Assembly (NCBI GenBank): GCA_902590705.1 | Contig: CACIXU010000001.1 | Span: 154,001 to 218,000 of the forward strand | Direction of reading: 5' to 3' | DNA length: 64,000 bases | Source: an uncultured Bacteroidota bacterium | Lineage (GTDB): Bacteria > Bacteroidota > Bacteroidia > Flavobacteriales > Flavobacteriaceae | In this document: in pieces, positions 18,113 to 29,064 of the stretch | Position numbering within the stretch: position 1 is the stretch's first letter | Layout: the number at the start of each line of letters is the position of its first letter | Notes under the pieces: model-generated | What the model was told of the DNA's origin: nothing | Databases searched by the model: none | The model's input: the letters and a program-made list of their open reading frames with translations, nothing else | Position numbers and translations under genes: made by a program

Positions 18113-18144
18113 CAAAAATAACACCTTATTCTGAATTCATCCAA
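18113..18144 (-). promoter_or_regulatory. Bacteroidota-type promoter of the kinase-like gene
   Basis: On the minus strand TTG (18144-18142) and TATTTTTG (18120-18113) are 21 bases apart. Transcription would start about 18107, some 9 bases before the GTG start at 18098. It is divergent from the uvrB promoter. Confidence 0.55.
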
Positions 18145-18178
18145 TCCTAATTGTCATTCGGCTTAATAATAATTAATG

Positions 18179-18209
18179 TTGTGCAATGAGTATTTAAGCT
18201 TTAATTTAG
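18179..18209 (+). promoter_or_regulatory. Likely uvrB promoter
   Basis: TTG at 18179-18181 and TAATTTAG at 18202-18209 are 20 bases apart; the second box differs from TAnnTTTG at one base. The uvrB ATG at 18214 is only 4 bases downstream, so the transcript would begin at or beside the start codon. No LexA-like operator is evident. Confidence 0.5.
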
Positions 18210-18213
18210 TGTT

Positions 18214-20205
18214 ATGCAATTCAATCTTGAATCAAATTTTTTTCCAACAGGGGACCAACCCGAGGCAATTAGACAGATTGTAAATAGCTTTTCCGAAGGA
18301 GAAAAACACGTAACACTTCAAGGAGTGACTGGTTCGGGCAAGACATTTACTGTTGCCAATACTATAAAAGAATTGCAACGTCCTACGATAGTTTTAGCAC
18401 ACAATAAAACCCTTGCCGCACAGCTATACTCTGAATTCAAGCAATTTTTTCCAAATAACGCTGTGGAGTACTTTGTTTCTTACTATGATTATTACCAGCC
18501 AGAGGCCTACATTCCTGCCAGTGGACTCTACATCGAAAAAGATCTTTCCATTAATGAGGAAATTGAGAAATTGCGATTGAGTACTACCTCTTCTCTACTT
18601 TCCGGGAGAAGAGATGTATTAGTTGTTGCGTCAGTATCCTGTCTTTATGGGATTGGTAATCCAGTTGAGTTTGAAAAAAATGTAATTACGGTTGAAAAAG
18701 ATCAAGTAGTTTCAAGAACAAAATTACTTTACCAACTGGTCCAAAGTTTATATTCAAGAACTACTGGAGATTTTAATCGTGGTAACTTTAGGGTAAACGG
18801 TGATATTCTCGATATTTTTCCTGGATATACAGATATTGCCTTTAAAATACATTTTTTTGGAGATGAAATAGAGGAAATAGAGGCCTTTGATCCAATTGAA
18901 AATCGCGTTTTAGAGAATTACGAAAGTCTTAAAATTTTTCCTGCCAACATGTTTGTTACTTCTCCCGATATTCTTCAAAAAGCTATTAACGAAATTCAAG
19001 ATGATTTGACAAAACAAGTGGATTATTTTAAATCCATAGGTAGTTTTTTAGAGGCAAAAAGACTTCATGAGCGTACAGAATTTGATTTAGAAATGATAAG
19101 AGAACTAGGTTATTGTTCAGGTATAGAGAATTACTCTCGCTATTTGGACGGAAGAGACCCAGGGACGCGGCCATTTTGCTTGTTAGACTATTTCCCAAAT
19201 GATTATTTAATGGTTGTAGATGAAAGTCATGTCACTATTTCCCAGGTTCATGCCATGTATGGAGGAGATCGAAGTAGAAAAGAAAACCTTGTAAATTTTG
19301 GTTTTCGACTGCCTGCTGCAATGGATAACCGACCATTAAAATTTGAAGAATTTGAAGCACTACAAAATCAAGTTTTATATGTAAGTGCTACTCCAGCTGA
19401 TTATGAACTTAAACAAACAGAAGGTGTTTATGTTGAACAAGTTATTCGACCGACTGGTCTGTTGGATCCCGAAATTGAAATTCGACCTAGTCTAGACCAA
19501 ATTGACGACTTGATAGAGGAAATACAACAAAGAGTCGAAAAAAACGAACGTACATTAGTAACTACACTTACCAAAAGAATGGCAGAAGAATTGACTAAAT
19601 ATTTAAGTGGGCTAAATATTAGATCTCGCTACGTACATAGTGATGTCGATACATTAGAAAGAGTAGAAATCATGCAAGATTTAAGAAAGGGACTCTTTGA
19701 TGTTCTGGTCGGTGTTAACCTTCTTCGGGAAGGTTTGGATTTACCTGAAGTTTCATTAGTAGCTATCTTAGATGCAGATAAAGAAGGTTTTCTCAGAAGT
19801 CATCGTTCATTGACACAAACGGTCGGAAGGGCCGCGAGAAATGTTAATGGAAAAGCTGTAATGTATGCAGATAATGTTACCAAAAGCATGCAAAAAACTA
19901 TTGACCAGACAAACTACCGAAGGGATAAGCAACGTGCTTACAATCTAAAAAATAAAATAAAGCCAACTGCTCTGAATAAATCTTTAGATAATGCCCTTTC
20001 AAAAAATTCTGTTGCAACATTTGCTCAAGAATTAAGTGAGCGAAAGGCAGCAGAGGCAAAGAATCGTTTTTTGACTAAAGAACAAATTGAAAAGAAAATA
20101 AGAGTTTCCAGAAAAGAAATGGAAAAAGCAGCTAAGGATCTTGATTTTATTGAAGCAGCCCGTTTACGCGATGAAATAAAGTCATTACAAAACCAGTTAA
20201 AATAA
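18214..20205 (+). CDS. uvrB: Excinuclease ABC subunit B
   Basis: A full-length 663-residue UvrB, the damage-verifying helicase-like subunit of nucleotide excision repair. Walker A GVTGSGKT is at residues 37-44; the beta-hairpin that clamps DNA appears as YYDYYQPEAYIP; DESH Walker B, the FGFRLPAAMDNRPL motif and the helicase motifs VGVNLLREGLDLPEV and QTVGRAARN follow. A UVR domain closes the protein (EMEKAAKDLDFIEAARLRDE), the UvrC contact. It is a single-gene unit with a promoter just upstream and a hairpin just downstream. uvrA and uvrC are not in the window. Confidence 0.98.
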   Translation: MQFNLESNFFPTGDQPEAIRQIVNSFSEGEKHVTLQGVTGSGKTFTVANTIKELQRPTIVLAHNKTLAAQLYSEFKQFFPNNAVEYFVSYYDYYQPEAYIPASGLYIEKDLSINEEIEKLRLSTTSSLLSGRRDVLVVASVSCLYGIGNPVEFEKNVITVEKDQVVSRTKLLYQLVQSLYSRTTGDFNRGNFRVNGDILDIFPGYTDIAFKIHFFGDEIEEIEAFDPIENRVLENYESLKIFPANMFVTSPDILQKAINEIQDDLTKQVDYFKSIGSFLEAKRLHERTEFDLEMIRELGYCSGIENYSRYLDGRDPGTRPFCLLDYFPNDYLMVVDESHVTISQVHAMYGGDRSRKENLVNFGFRLPAAMDNRPLKFEEFEALQNQVLYVSATPADYELKQTEGVYVEQVIRPTGLLDPEIEIRPSLDQIDDLIEEIQQRVEKNERTLVTTLTKRMAEELTKYLSGLNIRSRYVHSDVDTLERVEIMQDLRKGLFDVLVGVNLLREGLDLPEVSLVAILDADKEGFLRSHRSLTQTVGRAARNVNGKAVMYADNVTKSMQKTIDQTNYRRDKQRAYNLKNKIKPTALNKSLDNALSKNSVATFAQELSERKAAEAKNRFLTKEQIEKKIRVSRKEMEKAAKDLDFIEAARLRDEIKSLQNQLK

Positions 20206-20234
20206 AAAAAGCTTGGCAAAATAAATTACCAAGC
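20204..20234 (-). terminator. Rho-independent terminator of hsp20
   Basis: On the minus strand a GCTTGG/CCAAGC stem (20234-20229 with 20216-20211) is followed directly by seven T residues (20210-20204). It sits 25 bases after the hsp20 stop. It may also slow transcription coming from uvrB, but the plus-strand side lacks a T-run. Confidence 0.7.
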
Positions 20235-20259
20235 ATCTTTGATTAAACCATTAATTAAT

Positions 20260-20676
20260 CTACTTTATGGAAACCAATTTTTTGGGTTGCGGTAAGGCTT
20301 CTTCTTTTTTTGGTAAACTAACAGTTAAAATCCCTTCTTTGTAACTAGCACTGATCTTGTCTACATAAATTGTATCAGGAATATTAAATGAGCGCTTAAA
20401 CGAATGGTAACCAAACTCCTTAAGAGTAAAACAAGTTTCGGTCTTGTCAGACTGAGTGTCTGTATCAGAGGAAATGATCAACACACCCTCTTCTACTTCT
20501 ATTTGAAAATTAGATTTTTTCATACCTGGGGCTGCCAGTTGAATATCAAAGTGGTCATCTGCTTCAATTATATTTACTGCAGGCAGAGACAACTTTTGAT
20601 TGTTCCAATCTTGATTAAATATTAATTCGTTAAATAAAGAGTTAAAATCGGGGTTTTGTCTTTTTAATAAATTCAT
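20260..20676 (-). CDS. Hsp20/alpha-crystallin family small heat shock protein
   Basis: A 138-residue ATP-independent holdase chaperone. The alpha-crystallin domain runs from about residue 30 to 125: ADDHFDIQLAAPGMKKSNFQ opens it, EVEEGVLIIS follows, FKRSFNIPDTI is in the middle, and ASYKEGILTVSLPKKE is the conserved A-x-x-x-G-I-L-x-V end motif. A short C-terminal tail ends in lysine-rich sequence without a strong I-x-I motif. It is a monocistronic gene bounded by terminators. I see no recognised heat-shock operator upstream, though the 70 bases before the ATG are AT-rich. Confidence 0.95.
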   Translation of the reverse strand: MNLLKRQNPDFNSLFNELIFNQDWNNQKLSLPAVNIIEADDHFDIQLAAPGMKKSNFQIEVEEGVLIISSDTDTQSDKTETCFTLKEFGYHSFKRSFNIPDTIYVDKISASYKEGILTVSLPKKEEALPQPKKLVSIK

Positions 20677-20766
20677 ATGTATAGATTTAAATTAAACTTT
20701 CTTTTCAAAGCTTAGTTCAAAACATGTGCCGTCTAAATATTAATGACAATTTGTCTAGTTTTAAAC

Positions 20767-20790
20767 AAAAAAAGATGTCATATTGACACC
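20767..20790 (-). terminator. Rho-independent terminator of sucC
   Basis: Directly after the sucC stop on the minus strand, GGTGTCA (20790-20784) pairs with TGACATC (20780-20774) around a three-base loop, followed by seven T residues (20773-20767). The stem is seven pairs with one G-U. Confidence 0.75.
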
Positions 20791-21980
20791 TATAAGGCTT
20801 CTTTCACTTTTTTGGCGGCTTCTTCAAATGCAGTAGCTGACAAAACATTAAGTCCTGATTCGTCGATTAACTTTTTAGCTAGGTCAGCATTAGTTCCTTG
20901 CAATCTCACTATAATAGGTACTTTAATCGCATCACCTAAGTTTTTATAGGCATCTACAACACCCTGCGCAACGCGGTCGCATCGTACAATTCCGCCAAAA
21001 ATATTTACCAAGATTGCCTCAACATTTGGATCTTTAAGAATTAAACGAAAGGCACTTTCTACTCGAGCAGCATCTGCTGTACCCCCTACATCCAAAAAAT
21101 TTGCGGGTGAACCCCCAGATTGCTTAATTAAATCCATCGTGGCCATAGCCAATCCAGCCCCATTAACCATACAGCCTACGTTGCCATCTAAGGCAACATA
21201 ATTCAATCCTACTTCACGTGCCTCAACCTCTGTGATATTCTCCTCTGACAAATCTCGTAAATCTTCGTAATCCTTATGCCTAAACAATGCATTTTCATCC
21301 AGAGTAACCTTGGCGTCAACTGCTAAAATTTTATCATCAGATGTTTTTAAAACAGGATTGATTTCAAATAATGAGGCATCAGCTCCTACGTAAGCTTTGT
21401 ATAGTGCTGTGATAAATTTAACCATTCCTTTAAAAGCTATACCGCTTAATCCTAGGTTAAAGGCTACTTTTCTTGCCTGGAAAGACTGCAATCCGTGAGC
21501 AGGATGAATTTCTTCAGTAAAAATTAGCTCTGGCGTATTTTCAGCCACTTGTTCAATATCCATTCCTCCCTCCGTGGAGTACATGATCATATTTCTTCCT
21601 GTTTCACGATTAAGTAAAACCGAAACATAATACTCATTAGGCTCTGAATCTCCAGGGTAATAAACATCTTCAGCAACCAGTACTTTATTTACTTTTTTAC
21701 CCTCGGGTGGAGTCTGGGGTGTAATCAATTGCATACCAATGATTTGATCAGCGATCGTTTCTAACTCAGTTAAATTTTTAGCAAGCTTTACACCACCCCC
21801 TTTACCTCTTCCTCCAGCATGAATTTGTGCTTTAACGACATACCATGATGTACCCGTATCAGCTGTCAATTTTTTTGCAGCATCGACTGCCTCAGCTTTA
21901 TTATTCGCTACTATACCACGTTGTATACCAACACCAAAGTCGGCCAGCAAATCTTTTCCCTGATATTCGTGTAGATTCAT
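20790..21980 (-). CDS. sucC: Succinyl-CoA synthetase (ADP/GDP-forming) beta subunit
   Basis: A 396-residue ATP-grasp protein that, with the alpha subunit, converts succinyl-CoA to succinate with substrate-level phosphorylation in the TCA cycle. The N-terminus MNLHEYQGKDLLADFGV, the nucleotide-binding VKAQIHAGGRGKGGGVKLA, and the C-terminal VNIFGGIVRCDRVAQGVV and RLQGTNADLAKKLI motifs are all typical, and length is normal. The sucD gene is not adjacent, which is common in Bacteroidota. Its own terminator follows the stop, and it is divergent from lysA across 155 bases. Confidence 0.97.
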   Translation of the reverse strand: MNLHEYQGKDLLADFGVGIQRGIVANNKAEAVDAAKKLTADTGTSWYVVKAQIHAGGRGKGGGVKLAKNLTELETIADQIIGMQLITPQTPPEGKKVNKVLVAEDVYYPGDSEPNEYYVSVLLNRETGRNMIMYSTEGGMDIEQVAENTPELIFTEEIHPAHGLQSFQARKVAFNLGLSGIAFKGMVKFITALYKAYVGADASLFEINPVLKTSDDKILAVDAKVTLDENALFRHKDYEDLRDLSEENITEVEAREVGLNYVALDGNVGCMVNGAGLAMATMDLIKQSGGSPANFLDVGGTADAARVESAFRLILKDPNVEAILVNIFGGIVRCDRVAQGVVDAYKNLGDAIKVPIIVRLQGTNADLAKKLIDESGLNVLSATAFEEAAKKVKEAL

Positions 21981-22135
21981 CTTTAAAATTATAATAGGTA
22001 AAAATAGTAAATCACCTTCGAAAGAAGCCTGCTTATATTGTTACATTTATAACAATATGTTTAATTTTTATAACATCTCGTGTATTTATCCTTTAAACTA
22101 GGATTTGATTTTAAATTTGCCTAAAAAATAAAGAA

Positions 22136-23347
22136 TTGACGAATAGTGATTTATTGGGCATTGCCGAAAACTTTGGTAAGCCCCTATATGTATACGAAAG
22201 TGAAAAGATTACCTCTCAATATGAGCGACTAACTTCGGCATTTGCTAATGTAAAGAACCTTAGGATTAACTATGCCGCTAAAGCGCTTTCTAATGTTTCC
22301 GTTTTAAAGTTTATGCGACATTTAGGAGCTGGTTTAGATACGGTATCTATTCAGGAAGTCCAGTTGGGATTAAATGCAGGGTTTGAGCCAAAAGCCATTA
22401 TATATACACCTAATGGTGTTTCACTAAATGAAATTGAAAATGTAGCTAAATTAGGTGTTCAAATCAACATTGATAACCTTTCGGTGCTAGAACAATTCGG
22501 AACTCGTCATCCCAAAACACCTGTTTGTATTAGGATAAATCCTCATGTCATGGCAGGAGGAAATAGTAATATTTCGGTAGGGCATATCGATTCTAAGTTT
22601 GGAATTTCCATTCATCAAATACCCCATTTGTTACGTATAGTTGAAAATACCGCCATGAAGATCAACGGTATACATATGCATACAGGAAGTGATATTCTGG
22701 ACATAGACGTCTTTCTTCATGCTGCTGAGATTTTATTTGATACTGCCAAGCATTTTAAGGAACTCGAGTTTTTAGACTTTGGAAGTGGTTTTAAAGTACC
22801 TTATCACAAAAATGATATCGAAACCAATATTGAAGAATTAGGTGAAAAACTCTCGGTTAGGTTTTCTAAATTTTGTATGGAGTACGGTGGTGAACTCCAA
22901 CTAATTTTTGAACCTGGTAAATTTTTGGTAAGTCAAGCAGGACATTTCATAACACAGGTAAATGTCGTTAAACAGACCACCTCTACTGTTTTTGCTCAAG
23001 TAGACAGTGGCTTTAACCACCTTATCAGACCTATGCTCTATGGCTCTTACCACCATATTGAAAATCTATCTAATCCCCAAGGTAAAGAGCGTTTTTACTC
23101 CATAGTTGGTTATATATGCGAAACAGATACTTTTGGCAATAACCGAAAAATTGCTGAGATTACGGAGGGCGATCTATTGGTGTTTCGGAATTGCGGTGCC
23201 TATTGTTTTTCAATGGCCAGCAATTATAATTCTCGTTATCGTCCTGCAGAAGTATTCTGGCACGAAGGTCAAGGACATTTAATTAGTAAAAGAGAAACTT
23301 TTGAGGATATTCTTCGGAACCAAGTGGAATTATCGTTCAATCTCTAG
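22136..23347 (+). CDS. lysA: Diaminopimelate decarboxylase
   Basis: A 403-residue fold-type III PLP enzyme that makes lysine from meso-diaminopimelate. Lys49 in NYAAKAL binds PLP; HTGSDI, FLDFGSGFKVPY and EPGKFLV supply phosphate and substrate contacts; NCGAYCFSMASNYN brings the active-site cysteine (Cys353) across the dimer. The start is TTG: the first in-frame ATG would delete the PLP lysine. A TAAATTTG box at 22112-22119 could be the -7 element and would give a short leader. The 3' end interlocks with the next, convergent gene (23344-23347). Together with dapD it brackets the lysine route. Confidence 0.95.
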   Translation: MTNSDLLGIAENFGKPLYVYESEKITSQYERLTSAFANVKNLRINYAAKALSNVSVLKFMRHLGAGLDTVSIQEVQLGLNAGFEPKAIIYTPNGVSLNEIENVAKLGVQINIDNLSVLEQFGTRHPKTPVCIRINPHVMAGGNSNISVGHIDSKFGISIHQIPHLLRIVENTAMKINGIHMHTGSDILDIDVFLHAAEILFDTAKHFKELEFLDFGSGFKVPYHKNDIETNIEELGEKLSVRFSKFCMEYGGELQLIFEPGKFLVSQAGHFITQVNVVKQTTSTVFAQVDSGFNHLIRPMLYGSYHHIENLSNPQGKERFYSIVGYICETDTFGNNRKIAEITEGDLLVFRNCGAYCFSMASNYNSRYRPAEVFWHEGQGHLISKRETFEDILRNQVELSFNL

Positions 23348-24294
23348 GGATCGTAGTTAATAACTTTTAAATTTTTTAGAGCCTGATCGTATTCCTCGAT
23401 AAGATTACCTATTATTTGTGCTGCAGGGATAACCTCATTTATCAATCCAGCAATTTGTCCAATTTCGAGCTCACCCTCATCCAAGTCACCTTCAAACATT
23501 CCCCTTTTTGCCCTTCCCCTTCCTAGGGTGGTTTTTAATTCCTCAACATCGACACCCTTTTCATAAAGTGCAGTTATCTTTTGAAAAAAAGAATTTTTCA
23601 GCATCCTAACTGGAGTAATTTCTTTTAAGGTCAGCATCGTACTTCCCTCCGCTGCATTAACAACTTCATCTTTAAAGCTTGGATGACATGATGCCTCATC
23701 TGATGCGACGAATCGACTTCCTACCTGAACGCCATCTGCTCCCAGAGCAGCAGCAGCTAACATAGCGCCACCAGTAGCTATTCCACCCGCCGCAATAAGC
23801 GGTAATGTTATAGCTGCTTTAACCATTGGAATTAGTGTAAATGTTGTGGTTTCTTCCCTTCCATTATGCCCCCCTGCTTCAAAACCTTCAGCAACAATAG
23901 CATTCACACCTGCATCCTGAGATTTTAACGCAAATTTTACGGAGCTGACTACATGAACAACCTTAATATTTTTTTTTTTCAAAGAAGCTGTCCATAGTTT
24001 TGGACTACCTGCTGAAGTAAAAACAATTGGGACTTTTTCCTCAATAATAATTGACATGATTTCCTCTAGTTGCGGATAAAATAACGGAACGTTAACCCCG
24101 AATGATTTGTCAGTCGCCTTTTTACATTTTTGAATGTGTTCTCTTAAAATATCAGGATACATTGATCCAGCACCAATCAATCCTAAACCCCCAGAATTAC
24201 TGACGGCTGAAGCCAAACGCCAACCACTAGTCCAGACCATTCCAGCCTGAATAATTGGATATTTTATTTTAAATAACTCGCAAATTTTATTCAT
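23344..24294 (-). CDS. Nitronate monooxygenase / FMN-dependent oxidoreductase family
   Basis: A 316-residue TIM-barrel flavoprotein of the 2-nitropropane dioxygenase group. PIIQAGMVWTSG starts the barrel, EGFEAGGHNG (the usual place of the catalytic histidine) lies near residue 140, and AAGGIATGGAMLAAAALGAD plus VQVGSRF bind the FMN phosphate. The family includes nitronate monooxygenases and the FabK enoyl-ACP reductase, and sequence reading does not separate them. It lies 9 bases after the mnmA stop and probably shares its transcript. Its stop interlocks with that of lysA. Confidence 0.9.
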   Translation of the reverse strand: MNKICELFKIKYPIIQAGMVWTSGWRLASAVSNSGGLGLIGAGSMYPDILREHIQKCKKATDKSFGVNVPLFYPQLEEIMSIIIEEKVPIVFTSAGSPKLWTASLKKKNIKVVHVVSSVKFALKSQDAGVNAIVAEGFEAGGHNGREETTTFTLIPMVKAAITLPLIAAGGIATGGAMLAAAALGADGVQVGSRFVASDEASCHPSFKDEVVNAAEGSTMLTLKEITPVRMLKNSFFQKITALYEKGVDVEELKTTLGRGRAKRGMFEGDLDEGELEIGQIAGLINEVIPAAQIIGNLIEEYDQALKNLKVINYDP

Positions 24295-24302
24295 AAGTAA
24301 AT

Positions 24303-25478
24303 TTAAAAAATAACTCCTGAACCTACCAACTCTTTACCCTTATACCATGCCACAAACTGACCAGAAGTAATAGCAAACTGGAGCTGTTCAAAGAAAATAT
24401 ACATAGCGTCTTTTTTCGAAACAAGCTTGGCTTTTTGCAGTGGCTGTCTATATCGAATTCGTACTTTAACTTCCAGCTCAACTCCAGGTTTAATTTTCAT
24501 ATCATTTCTAACCCAATGGATCTCATCACGTATTACCTTCAAAGCTTTGCGAAATAGCCCTGGGTGGTCTTTCCCTTGCCCCACATAAACAATGTTTTCG
24601 TCTATATCCGTATCAATAACAAAAAGTGGCTTAGAAGTCCCCCCTATGGACAATCCTTTACGTTGACCGATCGTAAAAAAATGAGCCCCTAAATGCTCAC
24701 CAACAGTTTCACCATCGGAGGGATTATAAGTTGTTTTCACCGATTGGCTAATCGTAGCTTTAGGAGCTGGTTTATCCTTATAAAAATCAAAGGGAATCTC
24801 AATGATATCTCCATTTTTGGCTAACAATCGTTGCTGTAAAAATTCTGGTAGACTTACTTTACCTATAAAACACAGTCCCTGGGAATCTTTTTTCTCGGCT
24901 GTAACCAAATTCAATTTCCTAGCTATTTCTCGTACCTCTTTCTTTTGTAAATGACCAATTGGAAATAAGGTTTTTGCTAGTTGATCTTGGGTTAATTGAC
25001 AAAGAAAATAGGATTGGTCTTTGTTGGCATCAGCACCGCTAATCAGGCGGTGTTGGATTTTACCATTAGAATTAATAATAGTGTCTTTTTGGCAATAATG
25101 TCCTGTAGCAACATAATCTGCTCCCAAGGAAAGTGCCAATTTTAGAAAAACATCAAACTTAATCTCGCGATTACATAAAATATCTGGGTTCGGAGTTCTG
25201 CCAGAAGCATATTCATCGAACATATAGTCCACGATACGCTCCTTATACTCCTTACTCAAATCAATAGTCTGATAAGGAATATTTAATTTTTCAGCTACTA
25301 ACATTGCATCATTGCTATCCTCCAACCAAGGACATTCATTAGAAAGGGTTACAGACTCGTCATGCCAGTTTTTCATAAATAAACCAATCACCTCATAGTC
25401 TTGCTTAGTAAGTAAATGGGCGGCAACACTAGAGTCAACACCACCGGACAGTCCGACAATGACTCTTTTCTTTTTCAT
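24303..25478 (-). CDS. mnmA: tRNA-specific 2-thiouridylase
   Basis: A 391-residue PP-loop ATPase that installs the 2-thio group on U34 of Lys, Glu and Gln tRNAs. The PP-loop SGGVDSS is at residues 11-17, GLFMKNWHD follows, the first catalytic cysteine is in ILCNREIKF and the second in [19 protein letters not shown] and a C-terminal beta-barrel complete the family layout. Length is slightly above the E. coli enzyme owing to a short insertion after the PP-loop domain. It sits between yidC (55 bases upstream) and the flavoprotein gene. Confidence 0.97.
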   Translation of the reverse strand: MKKKRVIVGLSGGVDSSVAAHLLTKQDYEVIGLFMKNWHDESVTLSNECPWLEDSNDAMLVAEKLNIPYQTIDLSKEYKERIVDYMFDEYASGRTPNPDILCNREIKFDVFLKLALSLGADYVATGHYCQKDTIINSNGKIQHRLISGADANKDQSYFLCQLTQDQLAKTLFPIGHLQKKEVREIARKLNLVTAEKKDSQGLCFIGKVSLPEFLQQRLLAKNGDIIEIPFDFYKDKPAPKATISQSVKTTYNPSDGETVGEHLGAHFFTIGQRKGLSIGGTSKPLFVIDTDIDENIVYVGQGKDHPGLFRKALKVIRDEIHWVRNDMKIKPGVELEVKVRIRYRQPLQKAKLVSKKDAMYIFFEQLQFAITSGQFVAWYKGKELVGSGVIF

Positions 25479-25533
25479 GATTTAAATTTACGGCAAGAAA
25501 TTAAATTTTAATGAATTGACTTAGAGGTAACGA

Positions 25534-27363
25534 CTATCTACCTCTTGCTTTTTTTTGTTTTTCTGCCTCTTCCATCGCTTTTTGTAATCTTGCTGAAAAA
25601 CCTCCTACCTTTTTAGGCTTCTTTTTATTCTCCTCAATTTCAGCATGAATTTTTTGATCGTCAATAATATAATTTTTGATGACCAACATAAGCGTTATGG
25701 TAAGTAGATTAGAAACAAAGTAATACAAACTTAATCCACTCGCATAGTTATTAAAAAAGAACAACATCATTAGTGGCATCAGATACATCACTACTTTCAT
25801 ATTGGGCATTCCAGGCTGCTGAGGCATAGCTTGCTGGCCGGTCGTCATCTGCGTGTAAAAGAAGATAGCTATGGAGGCCAAAATTGGAAATAAACTAACG
25901 TGATCACCATAGAAAGGTATACTAAAACCTAACTCTAATACCGAGTCATAAGAGGATAAGTCATCAGCCCAAAGGAAGCTCTTTTTACGCAATTCGAAAG
26001 CAATTGGAAAAAAGGTAAATAAAGCATAAAATACAGGCAATTGAAGTAAAGCAGGAATACAACCCGCCATAGGATTGGCCCCAGCGCGATTATATAGACT
26101 CATTGTTTCCTGCTGACGTTTAACCGCATTGTCTTTGTACTTATTATTTAACTCCTCAATCTCTGGACGGAGAACCTTCATTTTAATTTGTGAGACGTAG
26201 GACTTATAGGTCACTGGAGACATTGCCAATCGAACAATAATCGTCATTAGAATAATCGCCAAACCATGAGGTAAGAAAGAGGATAAAAATCCAAAAAGAG
26301 GCATGAAGACAAATCGGTTTAACCAACCAAAAATTCCCCAACCAACAGGTATAGATGATTCTAAATCTCGATCATAAGATTTTAAGGTTTGATAATCTGT
26401 AATCCCAAAATAGTATTGGAAATTACTCTCAAATTCACCAGACTTATAAGCAAGTGGAAGTCTAAGGCTAAACTTTTTGGTGAATACCTCGTCGAGAGAT
26501 TCATCACTTGATAAGTTTTGAGATGTCACTATTAATTGATCAACCGTTTCTTCAGGAATTAGAATCGCACTAAAGAAGTGCTGTCTAAATGAAACCCATC
26601 TAACCTCCTGGACCGTTTCCTCATCATTACTGCTAAGGGAAAGGTAATCAACTTTATCGTCCTCATAACCATAGGTCAGCTCAGTGTATCGACTTTCGTA
26701 ATCAATACTTCTTGAGTTCCTGTAGGCAGACTTTTCCCATTCCAATTTTGCAGGCTCGCTTTTATCTAACAGGGAGGCTATTCCAGAGGATTTTACACTA
26801 AAGTCAACCAAAAAATTTTCTGTGTCTATTCGATAGATAAACTCCAAATATTGATTAAGATTAATATTGGCTTTTAAGGATAATTTTTGTTTACCATTAT
26901 CATTCGTTAAACTAGGCAAAAAATAAAAATCTTTGGTATTTAGTCTTCTGCCATCTTTTGTGGTAAATTGAATGTTAAATTTATTATTTCCATCTTTTAT
27001 TAAATCCAGTGGCCTATCCAAATAATCTGAATACTCTTTTAATCTTACAAGCGACAAAACCCCTCCTTTAGGGTTAACCTCTATAAGAAGGTGCTTATTC
27101 TCTATTTTTTGAATTTCTGCCCCCTTATCCACCATCCAATTACTAAAAATACCAAAAGTACTCTGTAAGTTGATTCTTTTTAAAGAATCGTTTAATTGAA
27201 TTGGAGATGGTTGTTGATTTTCTGTTACTGTTTCAATATTTGTTGACTGTGCATCTGAAATACCTTTTTCCCCTGGACGATTGACATAAAGCATCCAGGT
27301 AAGTATTAGAGCAATAAGAACAAATCCAATAAATTGATAAGGATCAAATCTTTTTTCTTCCAT
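25534..27363 (-). CDS. yidC: Membrane protein insertase YidC
   Basis: A 609-residue insertase of the Gram-negative type: an N-terminal membrane anchor (about residues 12-25), a large periplasmic beta-sandwich domain (about 60-340), and a conserved C-terminal membrane core containing ILMTIIVRLAMSPVTYKSY with the groove arginine, NPMAGCIPALLQLPVFYALF, and SLYYFVSNLLTI. The lysine-rich tail can contact ribosomes. It inserts and folds inner membrane proteins alone or with SecYEG. It follows pyrG by 14 bases, an arrangement usual in flavobacteria. Confidence 0.97.
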   Translation of the reverse strand: MEEKRFDPYQFIGFVLIALILTWMLYVNRPGEKGISDAQSTNIETVTENQQPSPIQLNDSLKRINLQSTFGIFSNWMVDKGAEIQKIENKHLLIEVNPKGGVLSLVRLKEYSDYLDRPLDLIKDGNNKFNIQFTTKDGRRLNTKDFYFLPSLTNDNGKQKLSLKANINLNQYLEFIYRIDTENFLVDFSVKSSGIASLLDKSEPAKLEWEKSAYRNSRSIDYESRYTELTYGYEDDKVDYLSLSSNDEETVQEVRWVSFRQHFFSAILIPEETVDQLIVTSQNLSSDESLDEVFTKKFSLRLPLAYKSGEFESNFQYYFGITDYQTLKSYDRDLESSIPVGWGIFGWLNRFVFMPLFGFLSSFLPHGLAIILMTIIVRLAMSPVTYKSYVSQIKMKVLRPEIEELNNKYKDNAVKRQQETMSLYNRAGANPMAGCIPALLQLPVFYALFTFFPIAFELRKKSFLWADDLSSYDSVLELGFSIPFYGDHVSLFPILASIAIFFYTQMTTGQQAMPQQPGMPNMKVVMYLMPLMMLFFFNNYASGLSLYYFVSNLLTITLMLVIKNYIIDDQKIHAEIEENKKKPKKVGGFSARLQKAMEEAEKQKKARGR

Positions 27364-27377
27364 TGGTATTAATTCGG

Positions 27378-28994
<1,617 letters not shown>

Positions 28995-29064
28995 TCAATA
29001 ATACATTTAATAGCTAACCGGGCTCAAATTTACAAAATCTAGTCTTATATTATGATTATTTATT

